A DNA stretch of 64,000 nucleotides from Chitinophaga niabensis (GTDB taxonomy: Bacteria > Bacteroidota > Bacteroidia > Chitinophagales > Chitinophagaceae), in contig NZ_FSRA01000001.1 of assembly GCF_900129465.1 (NCBI RefSeq), forward strand, positions 3,350,482 through 3,414,481. The letters are read 5' to 3'. Below, piece by piece: positions 33,858-41,761 of this stretch. The position numbers were made by a program, and so were the translations under genes. The notes beneath the pieces are model-generated. The model was not told the DNA's origin. It searched no databases and saw only the letters and a program-made list of their open reading frames with translations. The number at the start of each line of letters is the position of its first letter. Positions within the stretch are counted from its first letter, which is position 1.

Positions 33858-34844
33858 ATGAAGGGTTTACTCTTTTTAATTGGTATATGCATTTCCGTTA
33901 GCACCTCCGCCCAAAAGCTGATCAGCTTCCAGGGAAAGGCACAGGGCACTTATTACATCGTCAAATATATCAGCAATGATACTGGTTCTCTCCGTGAAGA
34001 TGTGGAAGACCTGTTCAGGCAGATAGACAGGTCTATGTCGCTATACCTGCCCAGCTCCCTGATCAACCGGTTCAACAAGGGGCCACAGGTTGTGATGGAC
34101 CATCATATGCGGACGGTGGTGCGCAAAGCGCAGGAAGTAAGCAAACTCACAAACGGGTTGTTCGACATTACCATCAAACCATTAGTAGATCTCTGGGGAT
34201 TTGGCGTTGTAAGGCATAACGGGCAGCCATCCCAGGCAGATATTGCCAGGAAGCGGCGGTTAGTGGACTACAATATGCTCACTGTACGTACAAAATACCT
34301 GATCAAAAAAAGAGAGGGTATGGAAATAGATTGCAATGGGATTGCGCAGGGATATACTTCAGATGCAGTGGGCAGGCTTTTGCACGCCATGGGCATTCAT
34401 AATTTCCTGGTGGATGTTGGGGGCGAACTGGTGGCCTCAGGCGTAAATACACAAGGCCAGCCCTGGAGTGTGGGTATAGAAAGGCCTCCTGATACAGACA
34501 GCACCAGCCAGCCGGTACAGGCATTGTTACGGTTGAAGAACAAAGGAGTGGCTACCAGTGGTAATTATCAACGGTTCTTTGATGAAGGTGGTACCCGCTT
34601 TGCACATACTATTGATCCCCGTACAGGCCAGGCCCTGCATAACAATATTATTTCCGTTACAGTTACTGCGCCGGATGCGATGACGGCAGATGCATTTGAT
34701 AATGTGCTGATCATTCTGGGGGTGGATGCTGGATTGCAATTCATCAGCGAACATCCTAAACTAAAGCTCCAGGCTTTTTATGTGTATAAGGATGATGCAG
34801 GTAAGGTGCGGGAAAAATATTCTCCTGACTTCTTTGCGGAATAA
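33858..34844 (+). CDS. apbE: ApbE-family FAD:protein FMN transferase
   Basis: 328 residues from the ATG at 33858 (MKGLLFLIGICISVSTSAQ), which begins a signal peptide; a frame starting at 33819 would overlap the acyl-CoA dehydrogenase and put 13 residues before the signal. ApbE signatures: GKAQGTYYIVKY, FDITIKPLVDLWGFG, EIDCNGIAQGYTSDAVGRLL, FLVDVGGELVASG, and the Mg/FAD site AHTIDPRTGQ with VTVTAPDAMTADAFDNVLIILG. It attaches FMN covalently to Thr of exported or membrane flavoproteins, for example NqrB/C or RnfG types; none is encoded here. It lacks a lipobox, so it is periplasmic. Confidence 0.9.
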   Translation: MKGLLFLIGICISVSTSAQKLISFQGKAQGTYYIVKYISNDTGSLREDVEDLFRQIDRSMSLYLPSSLINRFNKGPQVVMDHHMRTVVRKAQEVSKLTNGLFDITIKPLVDLWGFGVVRHNGQPSQADIARKRRLVDYNMLTVRTKYLIKKREGMEIDCNGIAQGYTSDAVGRLLHAMGIHNFLVDVGGELVASGVNTQGQPWSVGIERPPDTDSTSQPVQALLRLKNKGVATSGNYQRFFDEGGTRFAHTIDPRTGQALHNNIISVTVTAPDAMTADAFDNVLIILGVDAGLQFISEHPKLKLQAFYVYKDDAGKVREKYSPDFFAE

Positions 34845-34908
34845 AGATGATAGGGCACCTGCACCTAACTTCTTCCAGAATAAAAGGCTTCACTCCAAAA
34901 CAAAAAAA

Positions 34909-34928
34909 GGGCTGCCCTCAGACAGCCC
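34909..34928 (-). terminator. Terminator of the beta-barrel gene
   Basis: GGGCTG (34909-34914) and CAGCCC (34923-34928); on the minus strand the hairpin is followed by seven T. It lies 30 nt beyond the stop of the gene at 34959. Confidence 0.75.
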
Positions 34929-34958
34929 CGCCATTCTCACATGTTCCGTTAACTTGGT

Positions 34959-35582
34959 CTATTGGATATGGAACTTTAGTCCAATATTTGCTTGTATCGA
35001 GTTAAAATTTGTGATCTCGTTTACTTTGAAAGGTGCATAGTTGTATTGCACATTCGCATTCAGCATTACTGGAGAATATTTACCAAAAGGTATATTGATA
35101 CCTACTTCAGGACTCACCTGGAAGGCCCATTTGTTCTCTTTTTCCACAAATTCACCCCAATACTTTTCGTAGTTCATATTTGCTGTACCGATACCAGCAC
35201 CAACGTATGGAATTACGCGGGCATCTGCTTTAGCAAGGTTATATTGTACGGTGGCAAGGATGGGAATGGTCTGCAATGTATGCGTCTGAACGGCAGACAC
35301 ATCTTCTCCCTTACCGGGATATACTGTACGGGGGAACCTTTCATAAAAATCTGCATACCCTACTTTACCACCTACGCTCAAACGATCGTTGATAGCATAA
35401 TTAAATCCTGCGGTCCATCCACGGAAGCTGGTGTTCTTTGCATAATCGCTCAGTGAACCCAGTGGCTGTGCAATGGAATAGTTCACGTTAAAAGAAACCG
35501 GCGGACGGCTGCTTTGGGCAAAGGCACTATGCACACCCAGTGAGCCGATCATCAATAATATAATTACTTTAATACTTTTCAT
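34959..35582 (-). CDS. Small outer membrane beta-barrel protein
   Basis: 207 residues. Signal peptide 1-22 (IILLMIGSLGVHSAFAQ). About eight amphipathic strands with alternating aromatics (FNVNYSIAQPLGSL, GWTAGFNYAINDRLSVGGKVGYADFYERFP, IPILATVQYNLAKADARVIPYVGAGIGTANMNYEKYW, NIPFGKYSPVMLNANVQYNYAPF), ending in LKFHIQ. This fits the OmpA/OmpW-like eight-strand barrel family. No ligand can be inferred. It is 25 nt downstream of the DUF4136 lipoprotein and probably in one operon with it. Confidence 0.8.
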   Translation of the reverse strand: MKSIKVIILLMIGSLGVHSAFAQSSRPPVSFNVNYSIAQPLGSLSDYAKNTSFRGWTAGFNYAINDRLSVGGKVGYADFYERFPRTVYPGKGEDVSAVQTHTLQTIPILATVQYNLAKADARVIPYVGAGIGTANMNYEKYWGEFVEKENKWAFQVSPEVGINIPFGKYSPVMLNANVQYNYAPFKVNEITNFNSIQANIGLKFHIQ

Positions 35583-35607
35583 TTTTCTACTTTTTTAGCT
35601 GGTCCAA

Positions 35608-36252
35608 TCAATTATTGCTTGCTTTCAGATACGCGCTCTGATCAAACACTGCTTTCACCATCGATTCAATGTTATTACTGTTCCATACACCTGTACCACG
35701 CAACATGGCGTTCCAGATAGCATTCAATTTGTTATCTGCATGCGGTGCATTCTTCAGGTCTACCAAGTCCACTACAACAGATTTTTCCCTGGTGCGGAAC
35801 ACTGAATAGTAAGAAGGGAACCAGTAATCAAAGCCCGGATATCCCCAGTAACCTGAATCCCAGTATCCGGGGAAACCTGTCCAGTAACCCGGGATGTAAC
35901 CAATGGAAGTAGTGGTGTTATCGATGCGGCTTACGTTCACGGCAAGGTCTGGTTTCGCACCTTTATCCACTAATGTATAACCTCTGCCCTGTAGAGAAGT
36001 TTTCAGACTATTCAGCAATTTCACATCATATTCTGTCAACTCTTTTTTGGCATCTGCCCTATTGCTGATCACGGCAACAGAATCTACAATACTGAACGTT
36101 TTGTAGGACGTAAAGTCTGCTGTGTCGTTATAGTTAGTAACGTAAATACGGGATTCTTCTTCCGTCATGTCATTGAGTGGTTCTTTTCTGCAACTGCTGA
36201 ACAACAGGGCGCCAACGGCAATTGCACTTAAGATCATTCCTGTTCTTTTCAT
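35608..36252 (-). CDS. DUF4136-family lipoprotein
   Basis: 214 residues. Lipobox FSSC at about C21 (ALLFSSCRKEP). DUF4136 pattern: DFTSYKTFSIVDSV near the start of the mature protein, SLQGRGYTLVDKGAKPDLAVNV, then an unusual aromatic- and glycine-rich stretch (GYIPGYWTGFPGYWDSGYWGY and FDYWFPSYYSVF), and VVDLVDLKNAPHADNKLNAIWNAMLRG. Family members are small envelope lipoproteins without known activity. It is the first gene of a two-gene unit with the beta-barrel protein. Confidence 0.8.
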   Translation of the reverse strand: MKRTGMILSAIAVGALLFSSCRKEPLNDMTEEESRIYVTNYNDTADFTSYKTFSIVDSVAVISNRADAKKELTEYDVKLLNSLKTSLQGRGYTLVDKGAKPDLAVNVSRIDNTTTSIGYIPGYWTGFPGYWDSGYWGYPGFDYWFPSYYSVFRTREKSVVVDLVDLKNAPHADNKLNAIWNAMLRGTGVWNSNNIESMVKAVFDQSAYLKASNN

Positions 36253-36617
36253 ATGTGTTTATTTTTTCTACTGGTTCTTAAGATGGCCGGTGATGACGTC
36301 CGCTTTTACTCATAAGCATTACTAGTTAACCCGGACAAACGGACGTTCATCATCGTTCATTACACTGTTCATCTGCACGCTACATCTCTGCCAAACACAC
36401 ATCATCATCTTCACAATCAACTGCACAACCGACCAATCAATTATTGAACGCTATAGACAGGAGAATGTTACTTTCGTTTACAGGAGAAACGTTAAAATAG
36501 GCTTAAAGAAATGTTAAAGCAAAAACCGCCCGGGGAGGCGGTTTGCATGGGGGATTTAAAGTATATATTCTCGAATTTGAATATTATTTTTTGCAGTAGT
36601 ATATTATGATAACTATA
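36253..36617. promoter_or_regulatory. Long upstream region of the DUF4136 gene with a tandem direct repeat and inverted repeat
   Basis: 365 nt without an ORF. ACAGGAGAA followed by (a/c)TGTTA- or ACGTTA-like sequence occurs at 36457 and again at 36480, 23 nt apart, on the same face of the helix. On the minus strand the units read TAACGTTTCTCCTGT and GTAACATTCTCCTGT. Two direct copies about two turns apart is the layout of LytTR or other response-regulator sites. Closer to the gene, ACGTCCG (36296-36302) is inverted at 36340-36346 and could form a UTR hairpin. No perfect promoter box was found. Confidence 0.4.
36523..36544 (-). terminator. Terminator of the HAD gene
   Basis: AAACCGCC (36523-36530) and GGCGGTTT (36537-36544) with a 6-nt loop; on the minus strand the stem runs into a T-rich sequence. 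About 75 nt beyond the HAD stop. Confidence 0.7.
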
Positions 36618-37238
36618 TCAGTTCAGTATTCCACGTTTTTTGAGTTCTTCTTCTAACTGAGCAGGTGATTGGAAATGGATACTCTCAATTCCATATGCTT
36701 CAGCCGCTTTTACATTGCGTAAATTATCATCGATAAAAATAGTATTTGCTTTGTTCACTTCATAGCGATCGAGCAAAAGCTGATAAAAATCATGTGAGGG
36801 CTTGCGGAGTTTTTCTTTACCTGAAACAACGATGCCATCAAACCATTGCAGGAATTTATATTCCATTAATGCGATGGGAAAAGTTTCGTTGGACCAGTTG
36901 GTGAGGGCATACAATTTATACTGACCACTTTCTTTTAATTGCTGCAGGATCTTTACGGTTTCGGGGATGGGCCCACCGAGCATTTCTTTCCATCTTCCGT
37001 AAAAGGCGCGGATAGAAGTTTCATGTTCCGGGAATTGGCTTACCAGCAGATCTGTTCCTTCCTGGAGGGTACGGCCTTCATCCTGGGCTTCATTCCAGTC
37101 GGAAGTACAGATGTGTTCCAGGAAATGTTCTACTTCTTCAGGTGTGGCGAAGATCTTCTTATATAAATAACGCGGATTCCAATCAACAAGTACAGCTCCC
37201 AGATCAAAAATGACAGAATGGTAGGCATGGTTCTTCAT
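36618..37238 (-). CDS. HAD-superfamily hydrolase (YihX-like phosphatase)
   Basis: 206 residues. Motif I is FDLGAVLVDWNPRYLYKK (nucleophile Asp, here with the second Asp replaced by Gly-Ala as in DxGxV HAD-IA members), followed by the helical cap (HLEHICTSDWNEAQDEGRTLQEG). Motif II is YALTNWSNETFP, motif III the Lys in SGKEKLRKPSHDFYQLLL, and motif IV IFIDDNLRNVKAAEAYG. The DLGxVLVDWNP start is that of YihX-type glucose-1-phosphate phosphatases and L-2-haloacid dehalogenase relatives. Cytosolic. Single gene with its own terminator. Confidence 0.88.
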   Translation of the reverse strand: MKNHAYHSVIFDLGAVLVDWNPRYLYKKIFATPEEVEHFLEHICTSDWNEAQDEGRTLQEGTDLLVSQFPEHETSIRAFYGRWKEMLGGPIPETVKILQQLKESGQYKLYALTNWSNETFPIALMEYKFLQWFDGIVVSGKEKLRKPSHDFYQLLLDRYEVNKANTIFIDDNLRNVKAAEAYGIESIHFQSPAQLEEELKKRGILN

Positions 37239-37300
37239 GAAGTAAATGTATAACGCTAAAATTAACCTTGCAAGGATTTATATAGAATTATTTTCATAGA

Positions 37301-38605
37301 TCACTCTTCTCCTGCGGCAAGCAGGGCGTCGGTGGCATCGTCCAGTAGCTCAAGGTCTACAGAATCGCTGCCGGCAATGCCTTCAATGGAGCCTTTGATG
37401 TGGGCGGCGTTGAGCAATACTTTCTCCAGCTGTTTTTCCCGGGCTTTCCAGAGTTTTTCCATGGCTTCCCTTTCCTTCTGGATGCTGGTCCTCATAGCCC
37501 TGAAACCTTCCCTGATGGCACTCCATTGCTCTGCAAACTCGCCACTGGTAAGGTAATGATAGAGCAGGTGCATTTTATCACCCTTATTTTCATGGTTCTT
37601 GGAAACATTGTATACTCTCATGATGGCATCCCGCAATACGAAGGTGAGGCTTTTCACTTCATGGAAAGTACACACCCATATGCCATCCTTTTCTCCGAAA
37701 CGCTCCATGTCCCGCGGCATGGTTTGCGTTACCAGTACGGCTATATCTGCTCCCTGGCTGCGCATATCTGATTTCAGCTTTTCGAGCCATTCCTTTGAAA
37801 AGTCTTTGGTGCGTTTGCTTTCGTAGATGATCTTTCCGCATTCCTGGCCAAACTGGTTCCGTACGGTTTGGATACAGTCTGCACCTCTTACTCCTTTACC
37901 TACTTCAGAGATAGCGTCGAAAGGGAAATGGGTGCGCAGCATTTCTTCCAGCGCCAGTTCCTGCACTTCTCCCTGTAACTGCATGGAGCCTTGTTCTGCT
38001 TTGCGGCGCATTTCTTCTACCAGTTTGCGTTGGTCTTCCAGCTGCTTTTCCAGTTCTTTGGTACGCATCTGGTTTTCTGTTTCCTTTAAGCTGTTGCGCT
38101 CTGTTTCTTCTTTCCGTACCTGTTCCATTAACTGGCTACGCTCCTGCAGCAGGCGTTTCTGGAGATCGATCTCCATTTCCTGTTCGCGGTTATTGAGCTC
38201 CTGTGTTTTACGCAGGAATTCCAGTTCTTTTGCACGTGCTTCCTTCAGTTTCTCTTCATTCTCCAGCTGCGTTTCTTTCATGAGCCTGAGCTGGTTCTCA
38301 AAGTCCGCACTCACATCTTTGCGTATATTTTCAGAGAGTTGTTCCTGGAGTTTGGCCCTTTCAGCTTGCAGGCGTTTGTTCAGCTCTTCTTCCTGCTGCT
38401 GCTTTTCCTGCGATACCTGTTGCCGTTCCAGCTGGATCTGCTGGCGCTGTTGCTCCATTTCATTCTTTTGTGCCTGTAACGACTCCATTCTTTTACGCCA
38501 TTCTGTTTCCATCTTACCACGCATTTCCCGCTCGATGTCTGCGGCAAATGCATCTTCCATAACAAACTGGTGTTTACAACTAGGACAAGTGATCGAAGTT
38601 CCCAT
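37301..38605 (-). CDS. DUF2130-domain coiled-coil protein
   Basis: 434 residues. N-terminal zinc-knuckle-like TCPSCKHQF (8-16). Residues about 25-210 form a long charged coiled coil rich in Glu, Gln, Lys and Arg (QQQEEELNKRLQAERAKLQEQL). The C-terminal DUF2130 domain spans about 215-410: LEEMLRTHFPFDAISEVGKGVRGADCIQTV, CGKIIYESKRTKDFSKEWLEKLKSDMRSQGADIAVLVTQTMP, which has the E-x-K and preceding Asp spacing of PD-(D/E)XK nucleases. A nuclease role is suggested by that fold but unproven. Single gene between the HAD gene and tRNA-Leu. Confidence 0.85.
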   Translation of the reverse strand: MGTSITCPSCKHQFVMEDAFAADIEREMRGKMETEWRKRMESLQAQKNEMEQQRQQIQLERQQVSQEKQQQEEELNKRLQAERAKLQEQLSENIRKDVSADFENQLRLMKETQLENEEKLKEARAKELEFLRKTQELNNREQEMEIDLQKRLLQERSQLMEQVRKEETERNSLKETENQMRTKELEKQLEDQRKLVEEMRRKAEQGSMQLQGEVQELALEEMLRTHFPFDAISEVGKGVRGADCIQTVRNQFGQECGKIIYESKRTKDFSKEWLEKLKSDMRSQGADIAVLVTQTMPRDMERFGEKDGIWVCTFHEVKSLTFVLRDAIMRVYNVSKNHENKGDKMHLLYHYLTSGEFAEQWSAIREGFRAMRTSIQKEREAMEKLWKAREKQLEKVLLNAAHIKGSIEGIAGSDSVDLELLDDATDALLAAGEE

Positions 38606-38712
38606 AATTCACATGATTAAGCGATATGTAAAGGTAGGCGATTTTTTGCGGGGAGCGTAATATCCGGAATACGGAGAAATTGTTGGTTTGAGAAGAGAAA
38701 GTGTTGGTGTTT

Positions 38713-38747
38713 TTTGAGCGGTGTGCGGATGGTGGGATGTATTTTTG
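38713..38747 (+). promoter_or_regulatory. Candidate promoter of a small RNA
   Basis: TTTG (38713-38716), 23 nt, then TATTTTTG (38740-38747), a perfect TAnnTTTG. No ORF follows; an intrinsic terminator follows 36 nt later. Confidence 0.4.
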
Positions 38748-38751
38748 GAGG

Positions 38752-38810
38752 GATGTGTTTATGATGGTTTTTTGTTCATAAGAACTTGCTATTCCTGGCA
38801 AGTTTTTTTT
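38752..38810 (+). ncRNA. Candidate small RNA of about 58 nt
   Basis: Between the predicted start near 38752 and a T8 run ending at 38810 there are two hairpins: TTATGA (38759-38764) with TCATAA (38776-38781), and ACTTGC (38784-38789) with GCAAGT (38798-38803) directly followed by eight T. There is no plus-strand gene upstream that this terminator could serve; both neighbours (DUF2130 gene and tRNA-Leu) are on the minus strand. Promoter, two stems and terminator in 100 nt suggest an independent small transcript. It has not been compared with any RNA family. Confidence 0.4.
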
Positions 38811-38822
38811 ATTAAAACGAAA

Positions 38823-38845
38823 AGACCTGCACGATGTGCAGGTCT
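38823..38845 (-). terminator. Terminator of tRNA-Leu
   Basis: AGACCTGCAC (38823-38832) and GTGCAGGTCT (38836-38845), perfect 10-bp stem with a 3-nt loop; the minus strand continues TTTTCGTTTTA. Confidence 0.85.
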
Positions 38846-38857
38846 CATTGTCTTTTG

Positions 38858-38941
38858 TGCGGAAGAGGAGATTCGAACTCCCAAGCCCTTTCAGGCACTA
38901 CCACCTCAAAGTAGCGCGTCTACCAATTTCGCCACCTCCGC
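38858..38941 (-). tRNA. tRNA-Leu (anticodon GAG)
   Basis: 84 nt without an encoded CCA. Acceptor stem GCGGAGG / CTTCCGC plus discriminator A; D-arm GCGAAATTGGTAGACGC; anticodon stem CTACT / GGTAG with loop TTGAGGT giving GAG; a long class II variable arm (TGCCTGAAAGGGCT); T-arm GGGAGTTCGAATCTCC. The GAG anticodon reads CTC and CTT. Confidence 0.95.
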
Positions 38942-38995
38942 AGCGTTATAAGGTGTGCAAAAATAAAGCCTTTTTAAATATAAGCAAATATATTT

Positions 38996-40138
38996 TCATT
39001 TTCGCAGCCAAATCCGGAAGGTTGTACCCTTATTCACCTCCGACCATTTTACAGACAAACGGCCTTTGTGATAGTCCTGAATGATCCGTTTGGCAAGGGA
39101 TAGGCCCAATCCCCAGCCCCTCTTTTTTGTACTGAAACCGGGGTTGAAAATTTTATCGTGGAAGGCTTTCGGGATGCCTTTTCCGGTATCTGTTACGTCT
39201 ACTGTTATATGTGCGGGATGGTTTTCTATTACAACAGTAATGCTTCCTTTTCCTTCCATGGCATCCAGCGCGTTCTTTAGCAGGTTTTCCACTACCCAGT
39301 CAAACAACGGCGGGGAGATCATAGCACTCACTTCTTTTTCTGCCGATTGCAGGGTGATGGTCACTTTCTGCGGGGCCCTTTTCCTGATATAATTCACCAT
39401 ACTATCTATCTGAACTACCAGGTTGCATTCTTCCAGGTTGGGTACACTGCCTATTTTCGAGAACCTGTCTGAGATCAGTTTCAGGCGGTTCACATCTTTG
39501 GCCAGTTCATTGGCAAGGGGGGCGCTTTCTTCCTTTTCCTTCAGGATCTCCAGCCAGGCCTCCATGGAAGACAATGGGGTACCCAGCTGATGGGCCGTTT
39601 CTTTTGCCATCCCCACCCATACCTGGTTTTGCGTAGCCCGGTTGGTAGAAGACAATGCAAATAATACAATACCAATGAACAAAGCCACTACCAGTAACTG
39701 GATGTAGGGATAATAACGTATCTGTTTGAGGATCAGGGAATCCCCGTAATAAATATATTGGTTAGAATTGGCATCTACGCCTAAGATGAAAGGCGGATGC
39801 TGTTTCTTGAAAGAGGCCAGCTGTTCTTCCAGGTAACCAGGCTTGCCAATGAATAAAGAGGAATCAAAGTTATTCTGATCTATGATCCTGCCCTGATCGT
39901 CTGTAAGGATCATGGGTATGGTGGTATTGTTGGTAACGATCTCCCCTATCAGGTTGAGGTTGGCGTCCGCAGAAGAATGTATCAGTTCACGGTAGGCCTC
40001 TACCCAGATGGCTACTTTTTTCGTTTCCTCCTGCTGTATCTTTTCCGTAAGGCTGTTGACGAACCAGATGGTGGTCACGATAATGACCACTGCCACCGAT
40101 ATCAACGTAAACTTCCAACCTATGTACTGTTTAAACAT
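38996..40138 (-). CDS. Membrane sensor histidine kinase, orphan
   Basis: 380 residues from the ATG at 40138 (MFKQYIGWKF); a start at 40162 would add eight residues. Two membrane helices (about 9-29, 144-165) enclose a periplasmic sensor domain of about 110 residues. The phospho-acceptor region is ETAHQLGTPLSSMEAW (H183), an AHQLGTPLS variant frequent in Bacteroidetes rather than the standard HELRTPL. The HATPase domain has NLLKNALDAMEG (N box), DVTDTGKGIP (G1) and GWGLGLSLAKRII (G2). It should sense an envelope signal and autophosphorylate. No response-regulator gene is adjacent. Divergent from the glycosyltransferase. Confidence 0.9.
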   Translation of the reverse strand: MFKQYIGWKFTLISVAVVIIVTTIWFVNSLTEKIQQEETKKVAIWVEAYRELIHSSADANLNLIGEIVTNNTTIPMILTDDQGRIIDQNNFDSSLFIGKPGYLEEQLASFKKQHPPFILGVDANSNQYIYYGDSLILKQIRYYPYIQLLVVALFIGIVLFALSSTNRATQNQVWVGMAKETAHQLGTPLSSMEAWLEILKEKEESAPLANELAKDVNRLKLISDRFSKIGSVPNLEECNLVVQIDSMVNYIRKRAPQKVTITLQSAEKEVSAMISPPLFDWVVENLLKNALDAMEGKGSITVVIENHPAHITVDVTDTGKGIPKAFHDKIFNPGFSTKKRGWGLGLSLAKRIIQDYHKGRLSVKWSEVNKGTTFRIWLRK

Positions 40139-40264
40139 CTGTTTGTTTAAGTGAAGCCACAATCAACGACTGTTAACTATCAACTAAATTAATAATATTC
40201 GGAGGCAATGTTGCATATTTGCAACTGCTAAAAAATATTTTGTCACGGATTAAACGGATCTCTT

Positions 40265-41302
40265 TTGCAGGTATTGCCCTCGGTAGCTGTGGTTATATTG
40301 AACTGGAATGGAAAAGCTTTCCTGGAACGCTTTCTGCCATCCGTTTGTGCATCCCGGTATGATAACCTGCAGATCTATGTGGCGGATAATGCTTCTACAG
40401 ACGACAGCCTGGCTTATGTAACAGCTGATTTCCCGCAAGTTAAGATCATTCGCAATGCCAGCAATGCAGGTTTTGCAGGCGGGTATAACGAGGCCCTGAA
40501 ACATGTGCAGGCAGACATTTTTGTACTCCTCAACCAGGATGTGGAAGTGGAACCGGACTGGATCAATCCTGTAATAGCACAAATGCAGCAGGACCCTCTC
40601 ATTGCAGCCTGCCAGCCTAAGCTCAGGGGGTACCAGGACCGTGAAGATTTTGAATATGCCGGGGCCGCCGGAGGCTGGATGGACATCCTGGGTTATACTT
40701 TCTGCCGTGGCAGGATCCTCTATACCATTGAAACGGATAAAGGTCAGTACGACGATCCACAGGATATTTTCTGGGCTACCGGCGCCGCACTCTTCATCCG
40801 TTCCAAATGTTTCTTTGAAGTGGGTGGTTTTGATCCTTATTTCTTTGCGCATATGGAGGAAGTGGACCTCTGCTGGAGACTGCAAAGGGCCGGTTACCGG
40901 ATCACTTACTGCCCGCAATCCGTTGTTTACCATGTAGGCGGAGGCAGCCTTCCCCAGGGTAATCCCCGTAAACTGTACCTGAACTTCCGCAATAACCTGA
41001 TCATGCTCTGCAAGAACCTTCATTTTAAGGAGCAATGGATCATTCTTTCCCAAAGGCATTTTTTAGATCTCCTGGCGGCTTTTAAAAGCCTCGTTTCCGG
41101 TAAACCGAGAGACATGGTGGCTATTTTCCGGGCTTACCGGGATTACTATCGCTGGCGCCGTACAGAAGAGAAGAAACTGCAGGATGTATTTCCGCGTAAA
41201 AGGCTCTACGATCTGAAAGGTGTTTTCCATGGTATCATGATCTGGCGCTATTACTTCCTCAACAAGCAAAAATTCAATGAACTGACACAGCTGAAAAAGT
41301 GA
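40265..41302 (+). CDS. Family 2 glycosyltransferase (rhamnosyltransferase-like), TTG start
   Basis: 345 residues. GT-A fold of GT2: VAVVILNWNGKAFLERFLPSV, VADNASTDDS (nucleotide-sugar site), NAGFAGGYNEALKHVQADIFVLLNQDVEVEPDW (DXD-like QDV at about 91-93), FDPYFFAHMEEVDLCWRLQRAGY (acceptor/catalytic EEVDLCWR) and VYHVGGGS. The C-terminal part has amphipathic segments. Such enzymes add rhamnose or other sugars to cell-surface glycans. No ATG exists upstream of the domain; the frame opens with TTG at 40265, five codons before the first conserved strand. The neighbouring genes are not glycan clusters. Confidence 0.88.
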   Translation: MQVLPSVAVVILNWNGKAFLERFLPSVCASRYDNLQIYVADNASTDDSLAYVTADFPQVKIIRNASNAGFAGGYNEALKHVQADIFVLLNQDVEVEPDWINPVIAQMQQDPLIAACQPKLRGYQDREDFEYAGAAGGWMDILGYTFCRGRILYTIETDKGQYDDPQDIFWATGAALFIRSKCFFEVGGFDPYFFAHMEEVDLCWRLQRAGYRITYCPQSVVYHVGGGSLPQGNPRKLYLNFRNNLIMLCKNLHFKEQWIILSQRHFLDLLAAFKSLVSGKPRDMVAIFRAYRDYYRWRRTEEKKLQDVFPRKRLYDLKGVFHGIMIWRYYFLNKQKFNELTQLKK

Positions 41303-41380
41303 TTTTTATCAGTCAGTGATTGTACACCCCTTATCCAGCCTGATTCTCAGCGGGCAACAATGATAGATTTTATTTACATA

Positions 41381-41412
41381 TTTGGACATTGTGGATTTAC
41401 TTTGTAAGTTTG
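41381..41412 (+). promoter_or_regulatory. Promoter of the 65-residue membrane protein gene
   Basis: TTTG (41381-41384), exactly 20 nt, then TAAGTTTG (41405-41412): a full Bacteroidetes consensus with the same spacing as the promoter at 2677. It places the start about 14 nt before the ATG at 41432. Confidence 0.75.
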
Positions 41413-41431
41413 TGACACGAAAAAAATCTAT

Positions 41432-41629
41432 ATGGAGCATACAGTTGAAAATACGAATGATTTTACCCGTGACTGGGTGTCTTCCTCCCGTTTCCTGTTT
41501 TATGTAAAATTAGCCTGTATTGTGGCTTTTCTGGTGGGTGGTTCCTTTAAGCTGTGGCAACACCGTTATAAAGGTAAACCTAAGGTACAGGTAAATGAAA
41601 GTTCCTTATACGAACCGAAGTATAAATAA
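41432..41629 (+). CDS. Small single-pass membrane protein, unknown function
   Basis: 65 residues. An acidic N-terminus (MEHTVENTNDFTRDW), one membrane helix (about 20-41, FLFYVKLACIVAFLVGGSFKLW) and a basic tail (QHRYKGKPKVQV, ending SSLYEPKYK). By the positive-inside rule the tail should be cytoplasmic. No family recognised. The gene has a textbook promoter and its own strong terminator, so it is an independently expressed unit and probably well expressed. Confidence 0.7.
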   Translation: MEHTVENTNDFTRDWVSSSRFLFYVKLACIVAFLVGGSFKLWQHRYKGKPKVQVNESSLYEPKYK

Positions 41630-41653
41630 TCCTTTTAGAACGATATGCTGAAG

Positions 41654-41680
41654 GCCGCGCTCGCTGAGTGCGGCTTTTTT
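41654..41680 (+). terminator. Terminator of the 65-residue protein gene
   Basis: GCCGCGCTC (41654-41662) pairs with GAGTGCGGC (41666-41674, one G-U) and is followed by six T. Confidence 0.9.
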
Positions 41681-41689
41681 ATGTCCCCC

Positions 41690-41742
41690 AGGTATAGGAT
41701 TACCCTATCTTGAGCCTATGTCAAGCCTATCTCAGGTATAGG
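41690..41742. repeat. Second intergenic array of 11-bp units with inverted flanks
   Basis: Three tandem 11-mers CCTATCTTGAG, CCTATGTCAAG and CCTATCTCAGG (41704-41736) are bracketed by AGGTATAGG at 41690-41698 and 41734-41742, whose ATAGG is the inverse of the CCTAT core. The period and the pairing of forward and inverted cores match the array at 5076-5162, though the unit sequence differs. It lies between two terminators in a non-coding gap. Confidence 0.6.
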
Positions 41743-41761
41743 AATGGCCTTACCAGGCATA

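Noticed and set aside
37827..38660. 277-codon open frame on the plus strand, very rich in Ser, Cys, Arg and Phe
   Set aside because: It is the antisense of the Glu/Gln-rich coiled coil of the DUF2130 gene; low-complexity complement with no domain.
38721..39084. Short plus-strand frames across the tRNA-Leu region
   Set aside because: They run through the tRNA gene and its terminator; no coding signature.
40250..41059. 269-codon open frame on the minus strand
   Set aside because: Antisense to the GT2 glycosyltransferase, which has clear family motifs; the minus frame has none.
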